A stretch of DNA of 64,000 nt from CAVRQM01 sp965246915 (GCA_965246915.1 CBDFGB010000013.1:1-64000); one strand, 5' to 3'; positions 7,889 to 16,575 are shown, counted from the first letter of the stretch. Notes: generated by a model not told the origin, from the letters alone. A program made the numbers and translations.

Positions 7889-9150
7889 CCGAAAATATCC
7901 CGGGTAAACGCATCGTACCACGCATACGCTTCGCGCACCGACTGCGCCCGGACTTCAGGGCTCTCGTCCACCTTGGTGATGACGATCTTGTCGATCGCGA
8001 TCGAACCGTCGGCGACCTTGAAGGTGATCGCGTCGCTGACCGCGTCGTCGGGGGCGAGGAACGTGTAACAGGTGTTATAGAGGAACGGCCGCGACGGGGT
8101 GACGCCGGTCAGCGCGGCGGCGATCGCGAAGGCGCAGGCCTTTGCCTGGCTGCTGGCCGCGAAAGCCGATTTCGGCATGCTGCCGCCGCTGATCGCGTCG
8201 CCGACGACATGCACGCCCGGATGCAATCGCGACTCGAACGTCACCGGATCGACCGGGCACCATCCCGTCGCATCCGTCAGGCCATTGCGCTCCGCCAGGC
8301 TCGCCGCCATTTGCGGCGGAATGACGTTGGCCACGTCGGACGGAAACGCCTGCGTGGCGGTCCGCACCGCACGAGCCTTCACGTCGACCGCCTCCGTGGC
8401 GCCGACGAACTCCCGCGGCAGCCACTCGATCATGCCGGGGTAGTGCCGCCTCCAGGCCTCTTGGAACAAATCCTGCTCGAAGAAACTGTCCTTCGCATCG
8501 ATGATCTGGATCTTCGCGCGCGGCTTGTGCTGCTTGAAATACGCGGCAACCATCGATGCGCGCTCGTACGGACCGGGCGGGCAACGGAACGGATCGGCGG
8601 GGGCGGCGATGACGAACACCCCGCCGTCGTCCATGGCCTCCAGTTGGCGGCGCAGCAGCGTGGTCTGGGGCCCGGCGCTCCAGGCATGCGGCATGGCCTC
8701 CATGGCGGCCTCGTCATAGCCGTCGATCGCGCCGTCGCGGAACGCGATGCCGGGTGCCACGACGAGCCGGTCGTAGGGCAGCACACGACCTTCGCCGAGC
8801 CTGACCGTGCGGGCGACCGTGTCGATCGCTTCAGCCCGGTCATGGACGACGTCGACGCCGTGCCGCTCCGCCAGCCTCTCGTAGCCATGGCCGAGGGAGT
8901 CGAACGATCGCAGTCCCGCCAAATAGAGGTTGCTGAAGAAGCACGTGGTGAAGCGCCGTTTCGGCTCGATCAGCGTCACCGCAATGGGCGTGCTCGCCAT
9001 CGCGAGGTATCGGGCGACCGTCGCACCCCCGCTCCCGCCGCCGACGACCAGGACCCGCGGCGCGGAGGACGTCGCCGATCGCGCGGGCCGTCCCGCGAGG
9101 ATAGCGGCGCCCGCGAGGCCGCCGACGGCACGGCGCGTCAAGACGGTCAT
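7885..9150 (-). CDS. soxF: FccB/SoxF-type sulfide dehydrogenase flavoprotein
   Basis: This 421-residue FAD protein of the flavocytochrome c sulfide dehydrogenase family would oxidise sulfide in the periplasm and pass electrons to its cytochrome partner. A twin-arginine signal (LTRRAVGGLAGAAIL) is followed by the FAD-binding VLVVGGGSGGATVARYL. Redox or structural cysteines lie at Cys70, in PFRCPPGPYERAS and in WCPVDP. The C-terminal block NTCYTFLAPDDA is a family hallmark. It is last in the soxY-soxZ-cytochrome-soxF unit and overlaps the cytochrome gene by ATGA. The enzyme acts with the adjacent small cytochrome c. Confidence 0.88.
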   Translation of the reverse strand: MTVLTRRAVGGLAGAAILAGRPARSATSSAPRVLVVGGGSGGATVARYLAMASTPIAVTLIEPKRRFTTCFFSNLYLAGLRSFDSLGHGYERLAERHGVDVVHDRAEAIDTVARTVRLGEGRVLPYDRLVVAPGIAFRDGAIDGYDEAAMEAMPHAWSAGPQTTLLRRQLEAMDDGGVFVIAAPADPFRCPPGPYERASMVAAYFKQHKPRAKIQIIDAKDSFFEQDLFQEAWRRHYPGMIEWLPREFVGATEAVDVKARAVRTATQAFPSDVANVIPPQMAASLAERNGLTDATGWCPVDPVTFESRLHPGVHVVGDAISGGSMPKSAFAASSQAKACAFAIAAALTGVTPSRPFLYNTCYTFLAPDDAVSDAITFKVADGSIAIDKIVITKVDESPEVRAQSVREAYAWYDAFTRDIFG

Positions 9151-9452
9151 GGCTTGGGGGCTCCCATGGGTTGCGCGGCAATCACGCGCGCGACCTCGAC
9201 GATCTCGTCGTCGCTGAGGTTGCCCGCGACGACCTGCATGATCTGATTCACCCGCGCGCCGGATCGATACGCTATCATGATGTCCGTCAGCCGATCGGCC
9301 GCCATGCCGGCAATGGAGGGTATGGCGCGGTCGCGAACGTCCGGGTTGTGACAGGCGGCACACGCCGCGGCGAGCTGCCGGCTCCGTTCATTGGCCGACA
9401 CGGCGCCCGCGCCGGCCAACAGCGTGAGCAAACCCGCCGCAACCCCTCTCAT
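9147..9452 (-). CDS. Small cytochrome c, SoxE/FccA-like partner of the flavoprotein
   Basis: This 101-residue periplasmic monoheme cytochrome c has a signal peptide (cleavage near SANE, residue 20) and the heme site C31-A-A-C34-H35. A single class I domain follows, with a probable Met ligand in a late loop. It overlaps soxZ upstream and the flavoprotein gene downstream, each by ATGA. It is half the size of diheme FccA. By position it should be the electron acceptor of the FccB/SoxF flavoprotein. The symbol is left empty because SoxE and FccA are not separable here. Confidence 0.85.
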   Translation of the reverse strand: MRGVAAGLLTLLAGAGAVSANERSRQLAAACAACHNPDVRDRAIPSIAGMAADRLTDIMIAYRSGARVNQIMQVVAGNLSDDEIVEVARVIAAQPMGAPKP

Positions 9453-9778
9453 CCGGTGACCGTGAGCGGCGTCTCGATGGTCACTGTCTCGCCGTCATCG
9501 GCCCGCCAGGTAAACCGCAACAGGCCGGACTCCGCCGCGCGAACATAGAACGAAATATACGGATTGGCGGCGACCGCCTCGCGCAGATCGGCGCTGAACA
9601 CGATGACATCGTTGTATTGACAGGTCACCTGATTGACGATGTCTCGCGGGATGACCTGGCCCGCGCCGTCACGCCGCAATCCAGTCTCCATCGGGTGCGC
9701 GACCAGCGTCTTGACCACGAACACCTCGCCCTTCGCGACGGTGCCGGGCGCCTGCACGCGCGGCTGCATGCCAGCCAT
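9449..9778 (-). CDS. soxZ: SoxZ, sulfur carrier complex subunit
   Basis: This 109-residue protein matches SoxZ in length and sequence (VKTLVAHPMETGLRRD near the N-terminus, FTWRADDGE near the end). SoxZ is the immunoglobulin-like partner of SoxY. The heterodimer carries sulfur intermediates on a SoxY cysteine in the periplasm. It has no signal peptide of its own, as is usual, because it is exported with SoxY by the Tat route. It lies 19 bases after soxY and overlaps the cytochrome gene by ATGA. Confidence 0.92.
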   Translation of the reverse strand: MAGMQPRVQAPGTVAKGEVFVVKTLVAHPMETGLRRDGAGQVIPRDIVNQVTCQYNDVIVFSADLREAVAANPYISFYVRAAESGLLRFTWRADDGETVTIETPLTVTG

Positions 9779-9797
9779 CGTTCGTCTCCCTCAGGCG

Positions 9798-10277
9798 TCA
9801 AGCGCACCCGTTTGTATCCACCTTGACCCACGTCCTGGTCATCAGCAACGTGCCGTCGCTCATTCGCGCAACCGCCAGGACGTTCTGCGGCGCGGCAAGA
9901 CGAATGCGGGTCGAGATCGCGGCGCGACCACTCGACGGCGTGAAGTGAAACGTTCCAACCCGGACGATCGGATTCTTCGGCGCGATGATGTCGACTCGTT
10001 CCACGTGATCGTCCGCGGTCATCGGGCTGTCGATCGAGAACGTCATCGGCACGCTGTAGCCGTTGCCGAACACCGCGGGCATTTCGAGACGTACACGCTC
10101 GGACAGGCTTGCCGCGCCACCGGCGATCGAGCGTACCAGTTCGTCCTCGGCCGGGAACGATGCCTCGGTCGCGGGCGGGCTGGCGCGGGCGATGGTCGTG
10201 GCGCCAAGCAGCGCCGCGGCGGCCCTGACGGCGGCGCGGCGGGTCATAACGACCATCGACGACGACGCAATGCGCAT
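9798..10277 (-). CDS. soxY: SoxY-type sulfur carrier with atypical C-terminus
   Basis: This 159-residue protein has a twin-arginine signal (MTRRAAVRAAAALLGA) and the SoxY domain (NGYSVPMTFSIDSPM, TPSSGRAAISTRIRLAAPQ). Canonical SoxY ends in a flexible GGCGG arm whose Cys holds the sulfur chain. Here the end reads VDTNGCA, so a penultimate-region Cys is kept after a single Gly but the Gly-rich arm is not. The start at 10277 has a weak G-rich ribosome site; an ATG at 10247 would begin at the Tat motif. It is the first gene of the leftward sox unit. Function as a sulfur carrier is likely but not certain given the tail. Confidence 0.85.
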   Translation of the reverse strand: MRIASSSMVVMTRRAAVRAAAALLGATTIARASPPATEASFPAEDELVRSIAGGAASLSERVRLEMPAVFGNGYSVPMTFSIDSPMTADDHVERVDIIAPKNPIVRVGTFHFTPSSGRAAISTRIRLAAPQNVLAVARMSDGTLLMTRTWVKVDTNGCA

Positions 10278-10393
10278 GCCGTTGCCCCCATATCGGCCGC
10301 GCTGCCGCGCGCGCCACTTATTTCGAGTGACTGTGGCCCGCCGCGCGAAATCGTCAAGCCGCATGGTTGGCCGGGGCGCCGGTGCCTCGTTCG

Positions 10394-11392
10394 TCAGGCG
10401 CCCGGCAACAGCCCGAGGCGACGTTCCGCCTCGGCGACGATCGGGTCGGCGATGGCGGCCGCCCGTCGCGCGCCGGTGCGCAGGATCTCGTCCACGTGGC
10501 CGGGATCGGCGAGCAGCCGCCGCGTCTCGGCGGAAATCGGCGAAAGCCGGTCCACGACGACGTTGGCCAGCGCCTCCTTGAACGCGCCGAACCCGCTGCC
10601 GCCGTATTCGCGCAACACGGCGGCGACGTCCGTTCCGGCGAGCGCCGCGAAAATCGCGACGAGGTTGCGCGCCTCGGGGCGGCCCTCCAGCCCCTGCGGC
10701 TCGGACGGCAGCGGCTCGGGATCCGTCTTGGCGCGCCGGATCTTCAGGGCAATCGTGTCGGCATCGTCGGTCAGGTTGATGCGCGACTGATCGGACGGAT
10801 CGGATTTGCTCATCTTGCGGGCCCCGTCGCGCAGGCTCATGACCCGCGCCGAGTCCGCCAGGATCACTGCTTCGATGGCCGGAAAGAACGTGCCGTAGTC
10901 GTGATTGAATTTCTGCGCGATGTCGTTGGCGAGTTCGAGATGCTGGCGCTGATCGTCGCCGACCGGCACGCGGGTCGCGTGATAGGCCAGGATGTCGGCG
11001 GCCATCAGGTTGGGGTAGACGAACAGCCCGGTTGACACATTCTCGCGGTCCTTGCCCGCCTTGTCCTTGAACTGAGTCATGCGGTTCAGCCAGCCCATCC
11101 GGGCCACGCAGGTAAACAGCCAGCCGAGGCGGACATGAGCGTGCACCGCCGATTGGTGAAACAGGATGTGCCGCTCGGCGTCGATCCCGCAGGCCAGCAG
11201 CGCGGCGGCCATTTCCCGCGTCTGGGCGGCGAGCGTCGCGGGATCTTGCCAGACGGTGATCGCGTGCAGGTCGACGACGCAGAACAGGCACTCATGGTCC
11301 GCCTGCAGCGCCACCCAGTTGCGCACCGCGCCGAGATAGTTGCCCAGGGTTGGCACGCCGGACGGCTGGATGCCGGAGAAGATGCGTTGCAT
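10394..11392 (-). CDS. trpS: Tryptophanyl-tRNA synthetase
   Basis: This 332-residue class I aminoacyl-tRNA synthetase charges tRNA-Trp. It opens with RIFSGIQPSGVPTLGNYLG, which holds the HIGH-equivalent block. It carries KMSKSDPSDQSR, the KMSKS loop that binds ATP. The start at 11392 places the conserved block at the N-terminus as in the family. It lies downstream of murJ on the same strand, across a 249-base gap that contains a yoeB relic. Confidence 0.96.
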   Translation of the reverse strand: MQRIFSGIQPSGVPTLGNYLGAVRNWVALQADHECLFCVVDLHAITVWQDPATLAAQTREMAAALLACGIDAERHILFHQSAVHAHVRLGWLFTCVARMGWLNRMTQFKDKAGKDRENVSTGLFVYPNLMAADILAYHATRVPVGDDQRQHLELANDIAQKFNHDYGTFFPAIEAVILADSARVMSLRDGARKMSKSDPSDQSRINLTDDADTIALKIRRAKTDPEPLPSEPQGLEGRPEARNLVAIFAALAGTDVAAVLREYGGSGFGAFKEALANVVVDRLSPISAETRRLLADPGHVDEILRTGARRAAAIADPIVAEAERRLGLLPGA

Positions 11393-11438
11393 GGCGGGCA
11401 GATGCCCGGTGGGCGGGACGGGTGTCAAACCGCGCGTG

Positions 11439-11645
11439 TCAGTCGTGATACCGACACTTTAGAACCTCGACATGTTGATCATCGCCGCGCCGACCCGAGC
11501 CCCGATAGACGAGGCGGTGTTCGTCGGTAAGCCGACGAGACCCTCAGCCCGACAAATTGCCGCGCAGTGGCTCCGGTGTGCCCAGCCCCATGAACGGACT
11601 GCGCCTTACGTCTTCAACCAAGTCATTCAGTCTTCGACTGGTCAT
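11439..11645 (-). pseudogene. yoeB/txe toxin gene relic
   Basis: A frame opens at an ATG (11645) overlapping the murJ stop and reads LNDLVEDVRRSPFMG, then PEPLRGNLSG, a stop (TGA), then GSRRLTDEHRLVYR and finally KCRYHD before a terminal stop. This is the C-terminal two thirds of the YoeB family (usual form ...IRRxPFxGxGKPExLxxxLSGyWSRRIxxEHRLVY...CRxHY). A nonsense codon replaces the residue just before the WSRR block, and the N-terminal part is missing. No yefM antitoxin is next to it. The toxin would be inactive. Confidence 0.75.
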
Positions 11646-13195
11646 GATGATGTCTCGTCGGCGGGGGTTCTAAGCCTTTTGCGCAACGCCCGCACGTCGA
11701 ACGCCCCGAAGACTTGGCCGGCCAGTCCATAGGCCGCGACGCCACCGCCGATCAGCGCCGCAAGACCGATCGCGCGCGTCAGCCCCCGTGCCGCCATCGG
11801 CGAGTATGCCGCCTCGATCGCCAGCAGCGCGGCGGCCATCGCCGTCGCCGCGCCCACCATCCCCGCCACCCGGCGCAGCATCACCCGGTCGGCGACAAAA
11901 TGCCCCCGTCGGCGCAGCAGCACGCCGAGCGCCGCTACGTTGGCCCAGGCGGCCACCGACGACGCGAGCGCCGGACCCATCTCCTGCAGCGGGGTCATGA
12001 AAGCCACGTTCAACGCAAGGTTCAACGCGACACAGGCGATGCCGACCCGAACCGGCGTGCCGGTGTCGCCGCGCGCGAAGAACGGCGGGACCATCACCTT
12101 GACCAGCACGAACGCCGGCAGCCCGACGGCATAGGCCTGCAAAGCCCGCGCCGACAGCGCGACCGCATGCGGGTCGAAGGCGCCCCGCCCGAACAACACC
12201 GCGATGATCGGATGCGCCGCGACCAGCAACCCCAGGGCGGCCGGCAAGGTCAGCACCAGCCCATACTCGATGGCCCGGTTCAGCGTCCCCACCGCCCGCC
12301 CCGGATTTTCCGAGTGCACCTCGCGCGAAAGGGTCGGCAGCAGCGCGGTGCCCACCGCCGCCCCCAGTATCCCCAGCGGCAGCTGATTCACCCGGTCGGC
12401 GTAGTAGAGAACGGACACGGTGCCGGCCGGCAGCAGGCTGCCGATGATGACATCCACCGACAGATTGAGCTGCGTCACCCCCGCACCGAGCAGCCCCGGC
12501 CCCATCCGCCGCAGCAACAGGCGCATCTGCGAGGTCAGCCGCGGGCGCGGCAGGCGCAGCCGCATTCCGGCCCGCCGCACCGCCCAGGCGACCAGGACGA
12601 GCTGGAACACGCCCGACACGCTGACGCCCCAGGCGAGCGCGTGGCCGGCGGTCGGCACGAGGTGCAGCAGCCCGAGCATGAAGCCGATCGACGTCACGTT
12701 GTAAACGACCGGCGCGGCCGCCGCGACGGCGAAACGGTCAAGTCCGTTCAGCACGCCCGACATCAGCGCCACCAGGCAAATCAGCGGCATGTAGGGAAAG
12801 GTGATCCGCCCCAGCGTCACCGCCAACGCGAACTTGTCCGGGTCGTCGCGAAAGCCGGGCGCGAGCACCGCCATGACCTGCGGCATGAAGATTTCCGCAA
12901 GTACCGTGATGCCGAACAGCCAGAACGCCAGGACCGACATTGCCTGCTCGGCGAAATGCTGGGCGGCATCCGGCCCCTCGGTGTGCAGCAATCCCGTGAA
13001 ACTCGGCACGAAGGCCGCGTTGAACGCGCCCTCGCCGAACAGCCGGCGGAACAGGTTCGGCAGCCGGTTGGCCACGAAGAATGCGTCCGCCACCGGCCCC
13101 GCGCCGATGATCGCGGCGATCAGCACGTCGCGGCCGAACCCCAACACGCGGCTGACCATCGTCCAGCCGCCGACCGTCAGGATCCCGCGCAGCAC
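11642..13195 (-). CDS. murJ: MurJ, lipid II flippase
   Basis: This 517-residue polytopic membrane protein of the MviN/MurJ (MOP) family moves lipid II across the inner membrane for peptidoglycan synthesis. The N-terminal LRGILTVGGWTMVSRVLGF and the DAFFVANRLPNLFRRLFGEG block are strongly conserved. About 14 membrane segments follow. The start is a GTG at 13195, one base after the rlmJ stop, chosen because it gives the full conserved N-terminus. Its stop overlaps the start of the yoeB relic. Confidence 0.95.
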   Translation of the reverse strand: MLRGILTVGGWTMVSRVLGFGRDVLIAAIIGAGPVADAFFVANRLPNLFRRLFGEGAFNAAFVPSFTGLLHTEGPDAAQHFAEQAMSVLAFWLFGITVLAEIFMPQVMAVLAPGFRDDPDKFALAVTLGRITFPYMPLICLVALMSGVLNGLDRFAVAAAAPVVYNVTSIGFMLGLLHLVPTAGHALAWGVSVSGVFQLVLVAWAVRRAGMRLRLPRPRLTSQMRLLLRRMGPGLLGAGVTQLNLSVDVIIGSLLPAGTVSVLYYADRVNQLPLGILGAAVGTALLPTLSREVHSENPGRAVGTLNRAIEYGLVLTLPAALGLLVAAHPIIAVLFGRGAFDPHAVALSARALQAYAVGLPAFVLVKVMVPPFFARGDTGTPVRVGIACVALNLALNVAFMTPLQEMGPALASSVAAWANVAALGVLLRRRGHFVADRVMLRRVAGMVGAATAMAAALLAIEAAYSPMAARGLTRAIGLAALIGGGVAAYGLAGQVFGAFDVRALRKRLRTPADETSS

Positions 13196-13196
13196 G

Positions 13197-14003
13197 CTAT
13201 TCGCCCACCAGGCGGACCACGTCGCCCGACACGCCGCCCAGCCGCTCCGCCAGCGCCACGAGGATTTCCGCTGCTCCCTCCTCGAACCGGTAGGGCGGGC
13301 CCGCGACCAGCAGCCCCGCGCCATTGAGCCGCGCCGCGTCGAGCGGCTCCCGGAGCAACAATTCGCCGGCCACGATGTCGCGCACGCCGCTCTCGCGCAT
13401 CGCGTCCTGGAACGCCCGGACCGGCGCGCGGTGCTTGATCGGATACCAGGCGACGAGAATCCCCGCCGGAAACCGCTTTCTCGCCCGCGCCAGCGCATCC
13501 GCGACGCGGACGAATTCGTCCGGCTGCTCATAAGGCGGGTCGAGCAGCACGAGCCCGCGCCGCTGCACGGGCGGCAGCAGCGCGCCGATCGCCTCATACC
13601 CGTCGCGATGATGCACCGCGACCTGCGGATCGCGCCCGAACGCACGGCGCAACGCGGCGGCATCCTCGGGATGCAGTTCGCAGCACGTCAGCCGGTCGTC
13701 GGGCCGCAGGAGCGCTCGCGCCAGCGCCGGGCTGCCGGGATACACGCCCAAATCCTTCACCAGCCCGACATAGTCGGCCAACACCGCCGGCGGGTCGTCC
13801 AACAGCCGGCCGATCCCCTCCCGCCATTCCCCGGTCCGCTCGGCGGGTCCGGCGGACAGGTCATACCGACCGATGCCGGCATGGGTGTCGAGCACCTGGA
13901 ACGGTGCCGGCTTGCGCAGCAGCGCGCGCAGCAGCAGGACCAGCAGCGCGTGCTTCATGCAGTCGCCGAAGTTTCCGGCATGGAACGCGTGACGGTAGTT
14001 CAC
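13197..14003 (-). CDS. rlmJ: 23S rRNA (adenine-2030-N6)-methyltransferase RlmJ
   Basis: This 268-residue SAM-dependent methyltransferase has NYRHAFHAGNFGDCMKH at its very N-terminus, the RlmJ signature. VLDTHAGIGRYDL binds SAM and LLDPPYE is the catalytic DPPY-type motif. It modifies A2030 of 23S rRNA. The GTG start at 14003 overlaps the tsaD stop (GTGA), and murJ follows one base after its stop, so it sits inside a tight tsaD-rlmJ-murJ unit. Confidence 0.93.
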   Translation of the reverse strand: MNYRHAFHAGNFGDCMKHALLVLLLRALLRKPAPFQVLDTHAGIGRYDLSAGPAERTGEWREGIGRLLDDPPAVLADYVGLVKDLGVYPGSPALARALLRPDDRLTCCELHPEDAAALRRAFGRDPQVAVHHRDGYEAIGALLPPVQRRGLVLLDPPYEQPDEFVRVADALARARKRFPAGILVAWYPIKHRAPVRAFQDAMRESGVRDIVAGELLLREPLDAARLNGAGLLVAGPPYRFEEGAAEILVALAERLGGVSGDVVRLVGE

Positions 14004-15055
14004 GCGCCCCGCACTTCGTCCAGCGGCCAACGCGGCCGGGGCGCCACGCTCAACGGGTCCGCAAGGCCGAGGCGCAACCGCTCCAGCCCGCACCACGCCA
14101 CCATCACCGCATTGTCGGTGCACAGCCGCGGCGGCGGCGCGAAGAACGCCCATCCGGCGGCCGTCGCCGCCTCGACGAGCGCGCCGCGCACCGCCGCGTT
14201 GGCCGCGACCCCGCCGGCGACGACCAAAAGCCGCGCACGCGGATGCTCCCGCCGCATCATGGCCATCGCGTGCGCGGCCCGGTCGGCCAGCACCTCGGCC
14301 ACCGCCTGCTGGAACTCCGCCGCCAGATCGGCCGGATCGGCTCCCGCGACCTTCCTCGCGACCGCCGTCTTGAGACCTGAGAAGCTGAAATCGCAACCCG
14401 GCCGCCCCAGCAACGGCCGAGGCAGGTCGTATCGGCCCGCGACGCCGCCGGCGGCCAGCCGCTCCAGCGCAGGGCCGCCTGGCCAGCCGAGCCCCAGCAG
14501 CTTGGCCACCTTGTCGAACGCCTCGCCGACCGCGTCGTCGATCGTCCCGCCCAGCCGCCGGTGCCGCCCGACCCCCTCGACGGCGACGCACTGGCAATGC
14601 CCGCCCGAGAGCAGCATCAGAAGATAGGGAAACGCGGTCCCATCGACCCGCAACCCGGGCAGCCGCGCGGTCAGCGCGTGCGCCTCGAGATGATTGACCG
14701 CGACATAGGCGATGCCCCGTGCCAGGGCCGCGCCTTTGGCGAACCCGCTGCCGACGATCAAGCCCCCGATCAGGCCCGGCCCGCTGCTGGCCGCCACGCC
14801 GGCGAGATCGCCCCATCCGACGCCCGCGCGGGAGAGCACGTCGGCCACGATCGCCGGCAGATGCGCCAGATGCGCCCGCGCGGCGATCTCCGGCACCACG
14901 CCGCCATACGCCGCATGACCGCTCTGGCTGAGCACCGCGTCCGCCAGAACCTGCCCCTCGGCGCCCAAAACCGCGGCGGCGGTCTCGTCACAGGAGGTCT
15001 CGATTCCGAGGACCGGACCCGTACGCAAAGTTTTGGGCTGCCATCTTTCCATCAT
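14000..15055 (-). CDS. tsaD: TsaD, tRNA N6-threonylcarbamoyladenosine transferase
   Basis: This 351-residue Kae1/YgjD/TsaD family protein transfers the threonylcarbamoyl group to A37 of ANN-decoding tRNAs, with TsaB and TsaE. VLGIETSCDETAAAVL opens the ASKHA fold, NHLEAHALT holds the metal-binding HxExH, and SGGHCQ and FSFSGLKTAV are family blocks. It is the first gene of the leftward tsaD-rlmJ-murJ unit. Only 25 bases separate it from the divergent hemC. Confidence 0.95.
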   Translation of the reverse strand: MMERWQPKTLRTGPVLGIETSCDETAAAVLGAEGQVLADAVLSQSGHAAYGGVVPEIAARAHLAHLPAIVADVLSRAGVGWGDLAGVAASSGPGLIGGLIVGSGFAKGAALARGIAYVAVNHLEAHALTARLPGLRVDGTAFPYLLMLLSGGHCQCVAVEGVGRHRRLGGTIDDAVGEAFDKVAKLLGLGWPGGPALERLAAGGVAGRYDLPRPLLGRPGCDFSFSGLKTAVARKVAGADPADLAAEFQQAVAEVLADRAAHAMAMMRREHPRARLLVVAGGVAANAAVRGALVEAATAAGWAFFAPPPRLCTDNAVMVAWCGLERLRLGLADPLSVAPRPRWPLDEVRGA

Positions 15056-15080
15056 CTCGCGCGGGTTCTAGGACACCGCG

Positions 15081-16085
15081 ATGTCCGCCGACCACCTCGG
15101 GGAGACGCCGGTCAGGCGCGCGGCCCCGCATGTCCGATCCCTGCCGCTGCGGGTCGGCACCCGCGCCTCGCCGCTGGCGCTGGTGCAGACGCGCGCGTTC
15201 CTCGCCGTGTTGCGGCATTTCTGCCCGGTGCTGCGCACGATGGACGTGTTCGAGGAACACCCCATCCGCACCACCGGCGACGCGGTGCAGGACCGCAGCC
15301 TTGCCGACATCGGCGGCAAGGGGCTGTTCGCCAAGGAGATCCACGAGGCGCTGGCCGACGGACGAATCGATTTCGCCGTCCACAGCCTCAAGGATCTGGA
15401 GACGGCGCTGCCCGACGGCATCGTGCTGGCCTGCACGCTCGCGCGCGAGGACGCGCGCGACGCACTGATCCTCGGGCCGGGACTCGCCGCACCGGAGCCC
15501 GCGCGGCCCTATGATACCCTGCCGCACGGCGCGGTGGTCGGCACCAATTCGGTCCGGCGGCAGGCGCAGTTGCTGCATGCCCGTCCGGATCTGCGTGTCG
15601 GCTTGCTGCGCGGCAACGTCCAGACGCGCATCGACAAATTGCGCGCCGGCGCGTTCGACGCCTCCCTGCTGGCGCTGGCGGGGCTTCGCCGCCTCGGCAT
15701 CGAGACGGCCGCCGCCGTGGTGATCGACCCCGCCATCATGGTGCCCGCCGCCGGCCAGGGCATCGTCGGCGTGACCGTGCGCGAGAGCGATGCCGCGCTG
15801 CGGTCGATGCTGTCCGGCATCGAGGATTCGTCCGCCCGCGCGGTCTCCACCGCCGAGCGCGCCCTGCTCGCGGAGCTGGACGGCTCCTGCCGCACCCCGA
15901 TCGGCGGCCACGCGAGGCAGCTGCCGGATGGGTCGCTGCATCTGACCGGTCTGGTCGCCCGTACCGACGGGAGCTTCCTGCTGAAGCGCACGGTCTCCGG
16001 CCGCGCCGCCGACGCGGCGGCGATGGGGGCCGAACTCGGGGCGGGCCTGCGCAAGGACTGTCCGGAGGATGTCTTCGATGAATAG
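15081..16085 (+). CDS. hemC: Hydroxymethylbilane synthase (porphobilinogen deaminase)
   Basis: This 334-residue cytoplasmic enzyme polymerises four porphobilinogens into hydroxymethylbilane for heme, and where present bacteriochlorophyll and cobalamin, synthesis. VGTRASPLALVQT, DRSLADIGGKGLFAKEIHEA and FAVHSLKDLE are family blocks. The dipyrromethane cofactor Cys lies in LDGSCRTPIGGHA. It is divergent from tsaD, the common alphaproteobacterial arrangement. No hemD follows, which is consistent with a stop and a gap at 16086. Confidence 0.96.
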   Translation: MSADHLGETPVRRAAPHVRSLPLRVGTRASPLALVQTRAFLAVLRHFCPVLRTMDVFEEHPIRTTGDAVQDRSLADIGGKGLFAKEIHEALADGRIDFAVHSLKDLETALPDGIVLACTLAREDARDALILGPGLAAPEPARPYDTLPHGAVVGTNSVRRQAQLLHARPDLRVGLLRGNVQTRIDKLRAGAFDASLLALAGLRRLGIETAAAVVIDPAIMVPAAGQGIVGVTVRESDAALRSMLSGIEDSSARAVSTAERALLAELDGSCRTPIGGHARQLPDGSLHLTGLVARTDGSFLLKRTVSGRAADAAAMGAELGAGLRKDCPEDVFDE

Positions 16086-16170
16086 TTCGTGTGAGCTCTT
16101 GAGCCAGGCGACACCGCGGCCGCGACAGTCCCGATAGTTTGCGCGATCAGCAGAGGGAGCGTGCGCTCGG

Positions 16171-16575
16171 TTAGTGGAGGGGCGTAAGGAACGGCGTGCC
16201 TGGTTCGGCCACATAGAAGACCACCAGACGACTTCTCTCCGTCGCACTGCGATTGAAGCCGGTCATGCGTACGTGGGCAGGCTCCACCATCGACTGACCC
16301 GCCCGAACCGTGACGGGCTCGCGTCCTTCCATCTCCAACGTGAACGCGCCCTCCAGCATGTAGACGGTGACGGGAAAGGCGTGCGTGTGGAAGACCGTGC
16401 TTTGGCCCGGCGCGATCGTCGCCGTGAGAACCTGAATTTCTTGGCGCTCGCCTCGGGGCATGCCCTCCACGATCTCACGATGAACCAGTCCGGGCTTTGC
16501 CGAATCCTGTGCCACGCCAGACCGACAGATCATCGCGGCTCCGAGAACCATGCTCAATCCGACAACAGCTTTCAT
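16171..16575 (-). CDS. Exported cupin-domain protein
   Basis: This 134-residue protein has a signal peptide (cleavage near VAQ, residue 23) and one small cupin barrel. The first cupin block includes FHTHAFPVTVYMLEGAFTLE, with His residues and a Glu suitable for metal binding. The second includes QSMVEPAHVRMTGFN. A GGGAG ribosome site precedes the ATG at 16575 by seven bases. Such small periplasmic cupins are common and functionally diverse, so no substrate can be assigned. It stands alone. Confidence 0.75.
   Translation of the reverse strand: MKAVVGLSMVLGAAMICRSGVAQDSAKPGLVHREIVEGMPRGERQEIQVLTATIAPGQSTVFHTHAFPVTVYMLEGAFTLEMEGREPVTVRAGQSMVEPAHVRMTGFNRSATERSRLVVFYVAEPGTPFLTPLH

Noticed and set aside
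7750..9246. 498-codon open frame on the plus strand
   Set aside because: It lies antisense to the clear SoxF/FccB gene and has an Arg/His-rich, motif-free sequence typical of high-GC shadow frames.
11714..13327. 537-codon open frame on the plus strand
   Set aside because: It is antisense to murJ and dominated by Arg/Gln/Pro, a codon shadow.
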